Positions 32,405-40,032 of a stretch of DNA of 64,000 nucleotides are shown one piece after another. Positions within the stretch are counted from its first letter, which is position 1. Every line of letters starts with the position of its first letter. Source of the stretch: Spiribacter salinus M19-40 (GTDB taxonomy: Bacteria; Pseudomonadota; Gammaproteobacteria; Nitrococcales; Nitrococcaceae); NCBI RefSeq assembly GCF_000319575.2, contig NC_021291.1:372001-436000 (forward strand), written 5' to 3'. The translations under genes and the position numbers were made by a program. The notes under the pieces are model-generated. The model saw only the letters and a list, made by a program, of their open reading frames with translations. It made no database searches and was not told the origin of the DNA.

Positions 32405-33101
32405 GACGCGCCTTGGCCGGTGCTGGCGCATCCGGAAGGAAGCGGGCGAGATCCTGCTGCAGGTCGTCTGCCAGCGCCAGTTCCGGGTCATGGGGGTGCA
32501 GCCCGATTCGCAAGCCCGCGCCGCGCCGGGCGCGGGCCCGGTTAATTGCATTGCTAATGCCAAGCGCCCGGGCCTGGAATGGGTTGCCGGCCTCATAGCC
32601 GAGGAGCGCGCGTGACTGCCAGCGGCCCGTCGATACCTCGACAATGCCCCGCAGGGTCTCCACGTAGGGGAAAGGCTGTTCGTTCAAACGCGATAGCGGC
32701 ACACGACCGAGGGCCCAGGCCGGTGGAACATAAAGCCGCGGGCCATGCAGGCCCTGAACGGTGAGCCACGCATAGCACCGCCGCATCAACGCGAGAATGC
32801 CCTCGGCATCCAGGCAGAGGTGCTCGGCCACTTGTCGCGAGATGAGCGCGGCATGCAGTCGATGCCCGATGCCGCCGTAGTGATCGATTCGGTGGACCCA
32901 GCCATGACCTGCGATCTCATGGCCCGCGGACTGCCAGTCGTGGAGCTGACGCAGTGCGGCGGGCGTCCAGTCGCGCCCCGGTACCACTAGCAGCACCGGT
33001 GGTGGCCAACCCGCCTCGTGGCATTGCCTGATCAGACCGCGGACCGCCGGGAGGGTCTCCGGCATCACATCGTGAATGCTTAGATGCGGGGCAATGCCCA
33101 T
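32253..33101 (-). CDS. Polysaccharide deacetylase-like protein (NodB/DUF2334 type)
   Basis: A 282-residue TIM-barrel-like deacetylase: S-I-H-D-V near residue 8 (catalytic/metal Asp), G-H-E-I-A-G-H-G-W-V-H near 61 (H-x3-H metal motif), Y-V-P-P-A-W near 125 and G-L-H-P-H-D near 205. Such enzymes remove N- or O-acetyl groups from glycans or glycolipids. It overlaps the upstream sulfotransferase-glycosyltransferase gene by 22 bases, so the two are co-translated and probably act on one product. The last ~50 residues are antisense to dps, arginine/proline-rich and unlike the family; the conserved domain ends near residue 230. Confidence 0.75.
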   Translation of the reverse strand: MGIAPHLSIHDVMPETLPAVRGLIRQCHEAGWPPPVLLVVPGRDWTPAALRQLHDWQSAGHEIAGHGWVHRIDHYGGIGHRLHAALISRQVAEHLCLDAEGILALMRRCYAWLTVQGLHGPRLYVPPAWALGRVPLSRLNEQPFPYVETLRGIVEVSTGRWQSRALLGYEAGNPFQARALGISNAINRARARRGAGLRIGLHPHDPELALADDLQQDLARFLPDAPAPAKARLTRACSAASTRSSHEAAYAGSADPPWAHHGPHPRPQTPREPSGRRSRDRA

Positions 33102-35410
33102 CGGGCGGGTTTCCGTGCTGCTTGATCGCGCGTGGGTTGGGACGGACGGGTGTTCTCGATGAGCGTGGTCCACTCATCGATACAGCGAGTCGCCATGGAT
33201 CGAGCGGCCGCCTGCCCCGCAGCGGCTCGGGCTGCCAAGGTGGCTGGGCACTCGGCGCTGAGCTGGGTCAGGGCTCCTGCCACCGACTCGCCGTCGTCCA
33301 TGACGATCAGGCCGTTGGCGAGCTCTGGCCAGTCGGCAATGCCGCAACCGGGCGAGACCAGGGCGAGGCGACCCCGCACCATGGCCTCCAGGGCAACCGT
33401 GCCAAACGCCTCAACTTCAGAGGGCAGAACCAGCAGGTCCGCGTCATCCAGCACTTGCCTCAAGGCCGGCCTGGCGACCCAGCCAAGCGCTTCAAGGTTG
33501 TCGAGGCGCCGCGTGGCCGCCTCCACCTCAGCGCGGAGCGGGCCGTCGCCGGCCAGGGTGAAGTGGAGTTCGGGTAGCGCTTCTGCCGCCTCGATGACGG
33601 ATTGAACGCGTTTTTCGGCAGCCAGTCGGCCGACGAACAGCACCCGCTTGGGTGGCAGGCTCGGGGTAGCCGTTGGCTCGTCCACAAAGGCCTTGGGGAT
33701 CGGGGTGTTCACACGCACGGCCCGTTGCGCCCCTTTTTTCTGGGCGAGCGCGTGCATGTGCGCCGAGTTGCTGACGACCACGTCCGCGCGCCGGAATAAT
33801 GCGCGGTTGACCGCGGTCATGCCCCAGCGATTCAACCGACTGCGAATGCTGCCCCAGTACAGTCCCGCGAGGGCTTCATAGTCGGTATGCAGGCCAAAAA
33901 TCAATTTCGCGCCGATTCGATGGGCCATGTGCGCGGCCAGTAAGCCATAAGGGCCCGGCGTTGCCACGATGATGACCTGCGGGGCGGCATCGGCCATCGC
34001 CTGATACAGCGCCCAGGGCGAAGGCAGGGCGAGTGACTGGGTGGCATCGCCGGGTAGGGCCGCCTCGCGCCAGTGCGGGATGCGGTGCCCGCGTGGCGCC
34101 TTGCCAGGCGCGATCAGATTAATCGCCGCGACGCGATCATCCAGGTGATCGATGAGGTCGCTGTAATACGCACCCACGCCGTTGCGCTCAGCCGCCGCGT
34201 CCGAGACCACCACCACCCGTCGGGCGTGGCGGTAGGGTGTGACGTCAGCCGCGGCAATCGGCTGATCACCCGCGCAGTCGAAGCGCGCGGTCAGGTCGGC
34301 GAATTCTGCACGGATCAGCGCGGGGCTGAGGCCATGATCAGCCAGTTGATGCTGGTGGCCGGAACGGTGTGCGCCCGCCTGCTGGGCCCGATGCTTTAAG
34401 CGCTCGGCGTATTCGGGTGAGAGCGTCAGGTCGAATTGCTGGTAAAACCCCCGAACGGCGCCCGCCAGGTCAGTGCGCTGGGCATTGAGCGGCAGAAAAA
34501 CGGCGCGCTGAGGCGCTTGTGCGGGCAGCACGGCCAGTAAGTTGGCATAGGCGAAATGCAGTTGCTGGCGCATGCGGCGGTTGAACGCCCACTGATCGAT
34601 CGGCCCGTGCAGGGCGTTGAGCGCGGGCGTCATGCTGGCGATCTGCGAGGACACGACTTTTTGCGGTTCGCGCAGACACGCGATAAACCGGGCGTCGGGA
34701 AAGGCCTCGGCCAGGCTACCCGCCAGAACGGCATGACTGGCGTTTTTTGCCAGATAGGTCCGCTCGGTGCCATGGACATACAAATGCCGTTGGATGGCGC
34801 GGCGGTACTGGCCCATCAGGCGCTGTCGAGCCGAGTCATCCAGAGCTTCATCGCCGCGGCCAAGTCGCCACAGCCGCCGGGCGTTGGGGAATGCCACAAT
34901 GAGGATGAATGCGCTTAGGTGGGGAAGCAGGCTCAGGTAGTCCTCTTCCGGGGCGCGGGCACTGACGGGGTGCGCCTGCGTCAGCGGGCTCAAGATACGC
35001 TGGTTGAGCCACCCCGCCAGGCGCTGCATCGGGCTTCCAAGGGCGCGGTCGATTCGGGCCAGGGCGCGCCAGGCATAGCGGTGGCTGATCGCAGGCGCCA
35101 GTAAGCACTCCCAGGTGCGCTGGGTGGTGAACTGGCTGTCCTCGGCAAGCGCCTCGTGTAAGGCCGTGGTGCCGCTGCGTGGCACCCCAAGAATAAAGAC
35201 CGGCTGGCGTACCTTGATTTGGCGGTAGCGGCGAAAGCACAGCTCATCCAGCCAGAGCCCGACCCAGTAGTAGAGCAGTGCCGGGGGCAATAAGACGGCG
35301 GCCAACAGGGAAACCAGGACGCGGCGGGGTGTGGGGCGGAGTAAATCCTCGCGGCGTGGGACCAAGCCGGAGATGATCAAACCGAGGGTGTCAGCCAGCG
35401 TTTTCAGCAT
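33080..35410 (-). CDS. Sulfotransferase-GT4 glycosyltransferase fusion protein
   Basis: A 776-residue two-domain protein. Residues 31-52 form a membrane helix. Residues 70-385 are a PAPS-dependent sulfotransferase: 5'-phosphosulfate loop G-V-P-R-S-G-T-T (75-82) and 3'-phosphate site F-P-D-A-R-F-I-A-C-L-R-E-P (237-249). Residues 398-745 are a GT-B, GT4-type glycosyltransferase: V-V-V-S-D-A-A-A-E-R-N-G-V-G (Gly-rich acceptor loop), F-V-G-R-L-A-A-E-K-R near 580 and the nucleotide-sugar E-x7-E motif in E-V-E-A-F-G-T-V-A-L-E-A near 680. It starts divergently from the PlcP-like gene, with Pho-box-like sites between. GT4 enzymes next to PlcP (Agt) make glycolipids that replace phospholipids under phosphate stress; here a sulfotransferase is fused on, so a sulfated glycolipid is proposed. 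Confidence 0.85.
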   Translation of the reverse strand: MLKTLADTLGLIISGLVPRREDLLRPTPRRVLVSLLAAVLLPPALLYYWVGLWLDELCFRRYRQIKVRQPVFILGVPRSGTTALHEALAEDSQFTTQRTWECLLAPAISHRYAWRALARIDRALGSPMQRLAGWLNQRILSPLTQAHPVSARAPEEDYLSLLPHLSAFILIVAFPNARRLWRLGRGDEALDDSARQRLMGQYRRAIQRHLYVHGTERTYLAKNASHAVLAGSLAEAFPDARFIACLREPQKVVSSQIASMTPALNALHGPIDQWAFNRRMRQQLHFAYANLLAVLPAQAPQRAVFLPLNAQRTDLAGAVRGFYQQFDLTLSPEYAERLKHRAQQAGAHRSGHQHQLADHGLSPALIRAEFADLTARFDCAGDQPIAAADVTPYRHARRVVVVSDAAAERNGVGAYYSDLIDHLDDRVAAINLIAPGKAPRGHRIPHWREAALPGDATQSLALPSPWALYQAMADAAPQVIIVATPGPYGLLAAHMAHRIGAKLIFGLHTDYEALAGLYWGSIRSRLNRWGMTAVNRALFRRADVVVSNSAHMHALAQKKGAQRAVRVNTPIPKAFVDEPTATPSLPPKRVLFVGRLAAEKRVQSVIEAAEALPELHFTLAGDGPLRAEVEAATRRLDNLEALGWVARPALRQVLDDADLLVLPSEVEAFGTVALEAMVRGRLALVSPGCGIADWPELANGLIVMDDGESVAGALTQLSAECPATLAARAAAGQAAARSMATRCIDEWTTLIENTRPSQPTRDQAARKPARWALPRI

Positions 35411-35432
35411 GGCGCCAGACTGCCGTTAGCGT

Positions 35433-35450
35433 GTGACGCTTTGGTGACAG
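35433..35450 (-). promoter_or_regulatory. Pho-box-like site, sulfotransferase-GT4 side
   Basis: Minus strand CTGTCAC-CAAA-GCGTCAC: a perfect and a near-perfect PhoB half-site with the standard 4-bp spacer, 23-40 bases before the fusion gene start. The distance to the start codon is short, implying a short leader. Confidence 0.6.
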
Positions 35451-35461
35451 CTCGGGGTGAA

Positions 35462-35479
35462 TCGTCACAGCGGTTTAAC
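35462..35479 (+). promoter_or_regulatory. Weak Pho-box-like site, plcP side
   Basis: Plus strand TCGTCAC-AGCG-GTTTAAC, two 7-mers 11 bp apart resembling CTGTCA(T/C) at five and four positions, 47-64 bases before the PlcP-like start. Weaker than the facing site. Confidence 0.35.
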
Positions 35480-35525
35480 ATTCTCTCCCTATCCTCTGGC
35501 GAAACCTGGCCATGGGAAGAGCACC

Positions 35526-36344
35526 ATGACGGCGATCCTGCCTCTCCATCCGCTGCGATACCGTACCGTTTTCATCTCCGACACCCACCTGGGTTTCCGC
35601 GGCGCGCGCGCCGACTACCTGCTCGAATTTCTCGAGTCGATGGAATGCGAGACCCTCTATCTGGTCGGCGACATCATCGACATCTGGGAAATGCGCCGGC
35701 GCGGCCTGCGCTGGTCTGAAAGTCACAACGCCGTGATCCAGAACATTCTCGCCCGTGCCCGGCGCGGTACGCGCGTGGTCTACATCCCGGGTAACCACGA
35801 TGAAATGATGCGCGATTACGCGGGCATGACGATTGAAGGCGTGGAGATCTGCATGCGCGCAACGCACCAATGCGCGGACGGTCGGCGCCTGCTGGTGCTG
35901 CACGGGGATGAGTTCGACACCGTAGTCCAGTGCAGCCGCCTGGTCGCCATGCTGGGTAATCGGATGTACGCCTGGCTTATTCGCGCAAACCACTGGGTGA
36001 ATCGCGTACGCCAGGCGCTCAACCGGCCGTACTGGTCGCTGGCCGCGCATCTCAAGCACCGCGTCAAAAACGCCATGCAGTACATCGCCAATTACGAGGA
36101 CGCGCTGGTACACGAGGCCCGGGAGGCGGGTGTCGACGGGCTCGTTTGTGGTCATATCCACCACGCCGAGCTGAGCGAGCGCGACGGGCTGCTTTACTGC
36201 AATGACGGCGATTGGGTTGAGAGCTGCACGGCGCTGGCGGAGAGCCAGTCGGGAGAGCTGTCGCTGGTCGACTGGATCGCTTTACGGGAGACGTTAGGTG
36301 TCACCGCCGAGGCCGGGAAAGCGGAGCGGCGGAAGGCGGCGTAG
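35526..36344 (+). CDS. plcP: PlcP-like metallophosphoesterase (phospholipase C type)
   Basis: A 272-residue calcineurin-like phosphoesterase with F-I-S-D-T-H-L-G near residue 15, G-D-I-I-D-I-W near 48, G-N-H-D-E near 80, L-H-G-D-E-F near 121 and G-H-I-H-H near 200, then Y-C-N-D-G-D-W-V-E-S-C-T. The last block and overall order match the PlcP group, often mis-annotated as UDP-2,3-diacylglucosamine hydrolase (LpxH). PlcP removes phosphorylated headgroups from phospholipids to give diacylglycerol on phosphate starvation. Divergent pairing with a GT4 gene supports PlcP over LpxH. The start at 35526 follows GAAGAG; the upstream in-frame ATG at 35457 lies in the regulatory region. Confidence 0.82.
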   Translation: MTAILPLHPLRYRTVFISDTHLGFRGARADYLLEFLESMECETLYLVGDIIDIWEMRRRGLRWSESHNAVIQNILARARRGTRVVYIPGNHDEMMRDYAGMTIEGVEICMRATHQCADGRRLLVLHGDEFDTVVQCSRLVAMLGNRMYAWLIRANHWVNRVRQALNRPYWSLAAHLKHRVKNAMQYIANYEDALVHEAREAGVDGLVCGHIHHAELSERDGLLYCNDGDWVESCTALAESQSGELSLVDWIALRETLGVTAEAGKAERRKAA

Positions 36345-36429
36345 GCAGCGCCGCGGGGCGGAGCCCCAAACATCGGGCCCTAACCGACGCGCTGTTCTAT
36401 GAGGACTGCATGTTGCTTTCTGGCGTTTA

Positions 36430-36633
36430 GGATGCCTGCCGGAAAACGTTGTTACGCCACACGCACTGCGTCTCGGATGAGAGACGGATTGCGTCACGTT
36501 ACCGAGTGGCGGGAGGCCCTTGGTTCTGCGGTCTCCTGTTGCTTCATAACCCCTCTATGAGGGTTCGCATAACCTCACCCGGTCAGAACGCGGTACGTTT
36601 CGCGGAGTAACGTGTGACGTCAGCCGTCAACAT
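36430..36633 (+). repeat. Dispersed intergenic repeat, copy B
   Basis: Same element as at 22949-23152 (opposite strand), within the 338-base gap between plcP and the PIN toxin gene. Conserved ends are CCGGAAAAC at 36439 and the GTAACG...CGTCAACAT block at 36607-36633. No open reading frame with coding character. The 85 bases between plcP and the element show nothing I recognise, and its right end lies about 20 bases before the antitoxin-like stub. Confidence 0.6.
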
Positions 36634-36682
36634 TGCTCAAAGGCAATAACATCCCCCGCGCGGCAAACCGCTGGTGCGGCTG

Positions 36683-37126
36683 ATGCTTTACGTGGATACC
36701 AGTGCCGTTCTGCCGTTCTATCGCTCGGAGGTGAATAGCACTGCTGTGGAGGTGATCTTCCTGCGTCAAGCCGGGCAGATTGGGCTGAGCCCTTTGGTCC
36801 GGGTCGAGACAGCCTCAGCAATCGCCCGTTGGTCTCGTATGGGTGAAATCACCGAATCACAGGCTCGCCGTATAGAATCTGCCTTGGAAAACGATATTGC
36901 CGCCGGCCGCTACCGATCAGTGCCCATCCCCGTAGAGGTTTTTGATCACGCCCTGCGTTGGTTGTCGTCACGTAAAACGAATTTGCGAACGTTGGACGCC
37001 CTGCATCTTGCGGCCGCGGCCCAACAAGAGTGCTGTCTTCTCACCGCCGATCGGCCATTGGCCATAGCCGCGAATACCTTCGGCGTGGACTGCCAGATCC
37101 TAGGGGCGGAAGCCGACGAGCTCTGA
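36683..37126 (+). CDS. PIN-domain VapC-like toxin, apparently without antitoxin
   Basis: A 147-residue PIN ribonuclease: Y-V-D-T-S-A-V-L-P (first acidic residue) at the N-terminus, V-E-T-A-S-A near residue 45 (second), T-L-D-A-L-H-L-A near 107 (third) and L-L-T-A-D-R-P-L near 125 (fourth). All four acidic positions are present, so it should be active as an RNase. The codons just upstream read R-G-K-P-L-V-R-L in the same frame after a TAA, resembling part of a Phd/YefM antitoxin N-terminus, but no full antitoxin gene exists there. Its 3' end overlaps the convergent gene by 27 bases. Confidence 0.82.
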   Translation: MLYVDTSAVLPFYRSEVNSTAVEVIFLRQAGQIGLSPLVRVETASAIARWSRMGEITESQARRIESALENDIAAGRYRSVPIPVEVFDHALRWLSSRKTNLRTLDALHLAAAAQQECCLLTADRPLAIAANTFGVDCQILGAEADEL

Positions 37127-37732
37127 GGCCGTTGTCAGACCCAGCTCCAGACCGATGGTATAGAAACTCGTCACTGAGAACTCGTGGATGTCTTCGCTGG
37201 TGTGAGCGACAGTGATCGAGCCGGCAAGTTGTCGGCAGGCCACCTTGCTGACTTCCTGCAAGCGGGCAAAATCCCGGTAATAGGATTTAAGCGGCGGCTT
37301 TCCGAGCTGCTCCCGCTTGTGATTTTTGCGCTCCAGCGCTTGGTCAATGGCGGCCTCGAGGGGGGCGAGTATCTCGGTCTCAGGCAGTGCCTCGAGTAAC
37401 TGCGAGTATCGGAACTCCAGTATAACGCCATGGCGGTCGGCATCGCGGGCGTGATAATCCGCGATATGTTCATCCAAGCAGATGAGGCCGCGACCCAGTG
37501 AGAGGCGCTCAGCAACGGCCCGGGTGATGGCCGAGATACCGCGCGGCTCGAGTGGATCGCCTTGTGTGATGAGTAATTTGGGGCGGTCAACGGGCTGGTG
37601 CTGCCAATGCGTCGAGAGGCGGGTGCAGACTTGCTCGGCCACGCGCTGCGGGTCTCGCGGATCATAACCCCCCATCCCCTCGACAAAGACCGGATGCCAG
37701 TCAGTGAGTAATGAGACGTTGTGGACTGTCAT
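37100..37732 (-). CDS. Hypothetical protein, family not recognised
   Basis: A 210-residue soluble protein without signal peptide or membrane helix. Mixed alpha/beta character: L-L-I-T-Q-G-D-P-L-E-P-R-G-I-S-A-I-T near residue 55, L-I-C-L-D-E-H-I near 86, and a charged helix with K-N-H-K-R-E-Q near 137. The G-D-P and D-E-H runs could be active-site residues but I cannot assign a fold. Codon use is like the chromosome. The start is 33 bases from the tRNA-Lys fragment, placing it just outside the island boundary. Confidence 0.6.
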   Translation of the reverse strand: MTVHNVSLLTDWHPVFVEGMGGYDPRDPQRVAEQVCTRLSTHWQHQPVDRPKLLITQGDPLEPRGISAITRAVAERLSLGRGLICLDEHIADYHARDADRHGVILEFRYSQLLEALPETEILAPLEAAIDQALERKNHKREQLGKPPLKSYYRDFARLQEVSKVACRQLAGSITVAHTSEDIHEFSVTSFYTIGLELGLTTASELVGFRP

Positions 37733-37764
37733 GGTATGGCGCCAAACCGGTGTGAGGAGAAGGC

Positions 37765-37809
37765 TGGTGGATCGTGCAGGATTCGAATCTGCGACCAGCG
37801 GATTAAAAG
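37765..37809 (-). repeat. Partial tRNA-Lys 3' end (distal att site)
   Basis: Covers the anticodon 3' side, T-arm and encoded CCA of tRNA-Lys, same orientation as the intact gene at 47204-47279; two substitutions over 45 bases. Not a functional tRNA. Confidence 0.85.
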
Positions 37810-37931
37810 AGCAGACGGTTTTGATTTCGTGTTTATAATCAATGACCTAAACGCAATATTCTGTGGTGTGCGAAATATCTTGCTACAGCATCAACTGCAA
37901 AACGTGTTAACAGGTCTGCAATACCGCATAC

Positions 37932-38076
37932 CTACTTCGCTCGTTTGCGAACACTTCTACCGTACTCTGCATACTTCGCCAACAGCTCGTCCAACTCGCC
38001 TTCCGCAATAGCCTCGCGCACACTACGCAACATAGCTGGCAACGCCTCCACGTTCTCAACTTCAATCGCATCCTTG
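37932..38076 (-). pseudogene. 3' remnant of an unidentified gene cut by the IS3 element
   Basis: An open frame of 48 codons ends at a TAG (37932-37934); it reads P-K-D-A-I-E-V-E-N-V-E and ends in a helical, basic tail (S-V-R-K-R-A-K). It begins exactly at the IS end and has no start. A matching 5' part may be the short frame starting M-K-G-F just beyond the other IS end (about 39302-39313, minus strand). Family not recognised. Confidence 0.5.
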
Positions 38077-38081
38077 GGGTT

Positions 38082-38930
38082 CTACCCCGCCACCGCGGAC
38101 GGTTTCGTTAAGCCTCGTTTCTGATCCATTGGTTGTTCAACTCGCCAACGCATTCTCGGGTTGTGGAATCCCTCAACATAATCAAAGACAGCACTTCGCG
38201 CCTCAGCCTGCGTTAAATAGCGCCGGCGGCGAACTCGGTCACGCTGGAGGAGACCGAAGAACCCCTCCGCCGCGGCGTTATCGCCACAGTCGCCAACGGC
38301 GCTCATGCTGCCGATGACATTATGGTCGCGCAGGAAAGCCTGGTATTCACCACTGGTGAACTGCGTTCCGCGGTCGGAGTGCAGGATCACCGGGCTGTTG
38401 TTTTTTCTCTACCAGATAGCCACCAGGACCGCCTTGAACACTAGTCGTCGGCCTTGCCGTGCGCTCATCGACGAGCCGATGACCACGTTGTTCTAGAGGT
38501 CAATGACTGCAGCCAGATACAGCCAACCCTCACCGGTAGGGAGATAGGTGATGTCCGTCACCCACCGCTCATTGGGCGCTGCCGCGCTGAAGTCCCGTTC
38601 GAGATGATTGCTCACTGCCATCGGCTGGCTGCCAGAGCGTTTGCGACGCCATGCCCGATGTTGCGGTATGCCCTGCAGCCCCTCGGCGGCTATCAGCCGG
38701 GCCACTCGATTGAGGCCGAGAGACTCACCCTCATAGAACAGCTGCTCATCTATACGAGGGGCTCCAAGAACATCTTAATGGTCTTCGTGAAGCTCCCGCA
38801 TGCGCTGGCGCAGCCGTTGGTTCTCAGCAGAACGCTGGCACACCGGTCGTGCAAGCCAGGCATAGAACCCGCTTGGCGAGACTTTCAGACAGCGGCACAT
38901 CAGTCGGACAGAATATTCAGCGCGACAGCG
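38082..38930 (-). pseudogene. IS3-family OrfB transposase, multiple nonsense mutations
   Basis: The reading frame shows HTH_21 and rve integrase segments: S-P-S-G-F-Y-A-W-L, then W-V-T-D-I-T-Y-L (first catalytic Asp), H-S-D-R-G-T-Q-F (second Asp) and A-A-A-E-G-F-F (catalytic Glu). At least three in-frame stops interrupt it: TAA after L-H-E-D-H, TAG after A-V-I-D-L (38493) and TAG after V-A-I-W, just before the H-S-D-R block. The DDE residues remain, so decay is by point mutation, not deletion. Confidence 0.8.
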
Positions 38931-39237
38931 TTGGATCACCTGGTACCGCCGGTGACGCGCTGGCGAAGAACGCCGCCGCCTCGCGCAAAAAATCCTGTTC
39001 CTTTCTCACCCGAGCAAGCTCTCGCCGCAACCGGGCGACCCCTTTTTCTCGTGGTTGGCCCTTGCCGGGGAAAGAGTCCTCGCCAGCGGTGTTGGATGCC
39101 CGGCACCAACGCTCGAGGACCGAGCGATGAATACCAAGATCATTCGCAACGTCTTTGATCGTCACATCAGGCCGACTCGCGAGCTCGACCGCTTCCTCTT
39201 TGAGCTCTCGACTGAACCGTCGTCTCTTCTGTCCCAT
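38917..39237 (-). CDS. IS3-family OrfA (transposase N-terminal subunit)
   Basis: A 106-residue protein with the HTH_Tnp_1 fold: [13 protein letters not shown] near residue 4, D-V-A-N-D-L-G-I-H and L-E-R-W near 32-44, followed by a leucine-zipper-like coiled region ([11 protein letters not shown]). It binds the IS ends and dimerises. The frame is intact to 38917 but the partner OrfB is broken, so transposition is not expected. In working members OrfA-OrfB fusion occurs by -1 frameshift. Confidence 0.8.
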   Translation of the reverse strand: MGQKRRRFSRELKEEAVELASRPDVTIKDVANDLGIHRSVLERWCRASNTAGEDSFPGKGQPREKGVARLRRELARVRKEQDFLREAAAFFASASPAVPGDPTLSR

Positions 39238-39414
39238 CGGCCACCTCCTGCTTCCAATAATGAAGCTTTTCAGATGTGTCCGCAGCTATGGGATAGAACC
39301 CGAATCCCTTCATGGCCGCCACAGTGCATACCATAAATAGAGTATAGCACTACCTTCTATTGGGTATATATTCATAGTTAAAGCTAATGATGGCTTGGAT
39401 ACTACAAAAAGGAA

Positions 39415-39975
39415 ATGAGTATGCGGTGCAAGCAGGGACAAATTATTGGTTTATTAGGGATTGCATTGAGCACCATCCCTCTCACTGCAATTGCGGATGA
39501 GGAAGTAGACCAGACTATAACGTTCAATGTGGAAGAAGTTTCGATGCTTGCCATGTCTGGCGGCGATTCAGTCAAGCTCGAGCTCATCAACACGGATCTG
39601 AGCGCGGGCGAAGATCCAAGAAAAAGCGATAGTAATGACAGTACGCAACTTCAGTATACGGTACTGACAGACGACGATAATCGAAACATCACTATCGAAG
39701 CAGATGGTGACTTGCCCCCAGGATTCGATATAACGGCTGGCGTATCAAACATTCCCGGCGAGGGCCAGTGTGGAACAGCACAAACTGGAATCGATATGAC
39801 CAGCAAAAAGACTCAAACGCTAATCAGCGATGTTGGTACCTGCTGGACTGGCACCGGCACTGGCGCCCAAGTCGCCTACAGCATTAGCCCAACAGGCGGA
39901 ACTAATGGTGTCGCAGAACTTAATGCCTCTGACGAATACTCCATGGACGTCATGTATACATTGGGCGAGGACTAG
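39415..39975 (+). CDS. Secreted all-beta protein, candidate structural subunit of a surface system
   Basis: A 186-residue protein with a Sec signal peptide (cleavage near A-I-A-D). The mature part is acidic, predicted all-beta, has two cysteines (G-Q-C-G and G-T-C-W) likely disulfide-bonded, and ends with a beta strand Y-S-M-D-V-M-Y-T-L. Size, secretion, disulfide and first place in a cluster with a chaperone-like and an outer-membrane-like protein suggest a pilin or fibre subunit. Not a recognised pilin family. An ATG at 39421 is an alternative start. A 54-base gap with a C+G-rich inverted repeat (GGGCCGAC/GTCGGCCC around 39980-40008) follows, which may lower expression of the later genes. 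Confidence 0.65.
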   Translation: MSMRCKQGQIIGLLGIALSTIPLTAIADEEVDQTITFNVEEVSMLAMSGGDSVKLELINTDLSAGEDPRKSDSNDSTQLQYTVLTDDDNRNITIEADGDLPPGFDITAGVSNIPGEGQCGTAQTGIDMTSKKTQTLISDVGTCWTGTGTGAQVAYSISPTGGTNGVAELNASDEYSMDVMYTLGED

Positions 39976-39981
39976 GGCGAA

Positions 39982-40009
39982 CGGGCCGACTGTTTCTAAG
40001 GTCGGCCCT
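39982..40009 (+). terminator. Hairpin between the candidate subunit gene and the chaperone-like gene
   Basis: The arms GGGCCGAC and GTCGGCCC flank an 8-base loop (TGTTTCTAAG region) and are followed by TTCC. The T run is short, so partial termination or transcript stabilisation is as likely as full termination. Such a hairpin after the first gene is typical where the first product is the abundant structural subunit. Confidence 0.55.
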
Positions 40010-40032
40010 TCCTCACCCACGAGTAATCCGTG

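Larger units (their letters stand above)
38077..39301 (-). mobile_element. Degenerate IS3-family insertion sequence
   Basis: About 1.2 kb with imperfect 24-bp terminal inverted repeats at 38077-38100 and 39278-39301 (both begin GGGTTCTA and end GCGGAC when read inward). Encodes an OrfA helix-turn-helix protein and a broken OrfB DDE transposase. No clear target duplication is visible. Confidence 0.8.

Noticed and set aside
35526-36344. LpxH (lipid A UDP-diacylglucosamine hydrolase) for the phosphoesterase
   Set aside because: The C-terminal Y-C-N-D-G-D-W-V-E-S-C-T block, length and divergent GT4 partner fit PlcP better.
23158-37920. Shared GCAAAACGT-N-TTAACA motif at about 23158 and 37898
   Set aside because: 15 of 16 bases match, but a match this size is expected by chance in 64 kb and the flanks differ.
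38390-38496. In-frame TAG codons in the IS3 OrfB as recoding (pyrrolysine or readthrough)
   Set aside because: A further TAA interrupts the same gene and an IS3 transposase has no reason for recoding; simple decay explains it.
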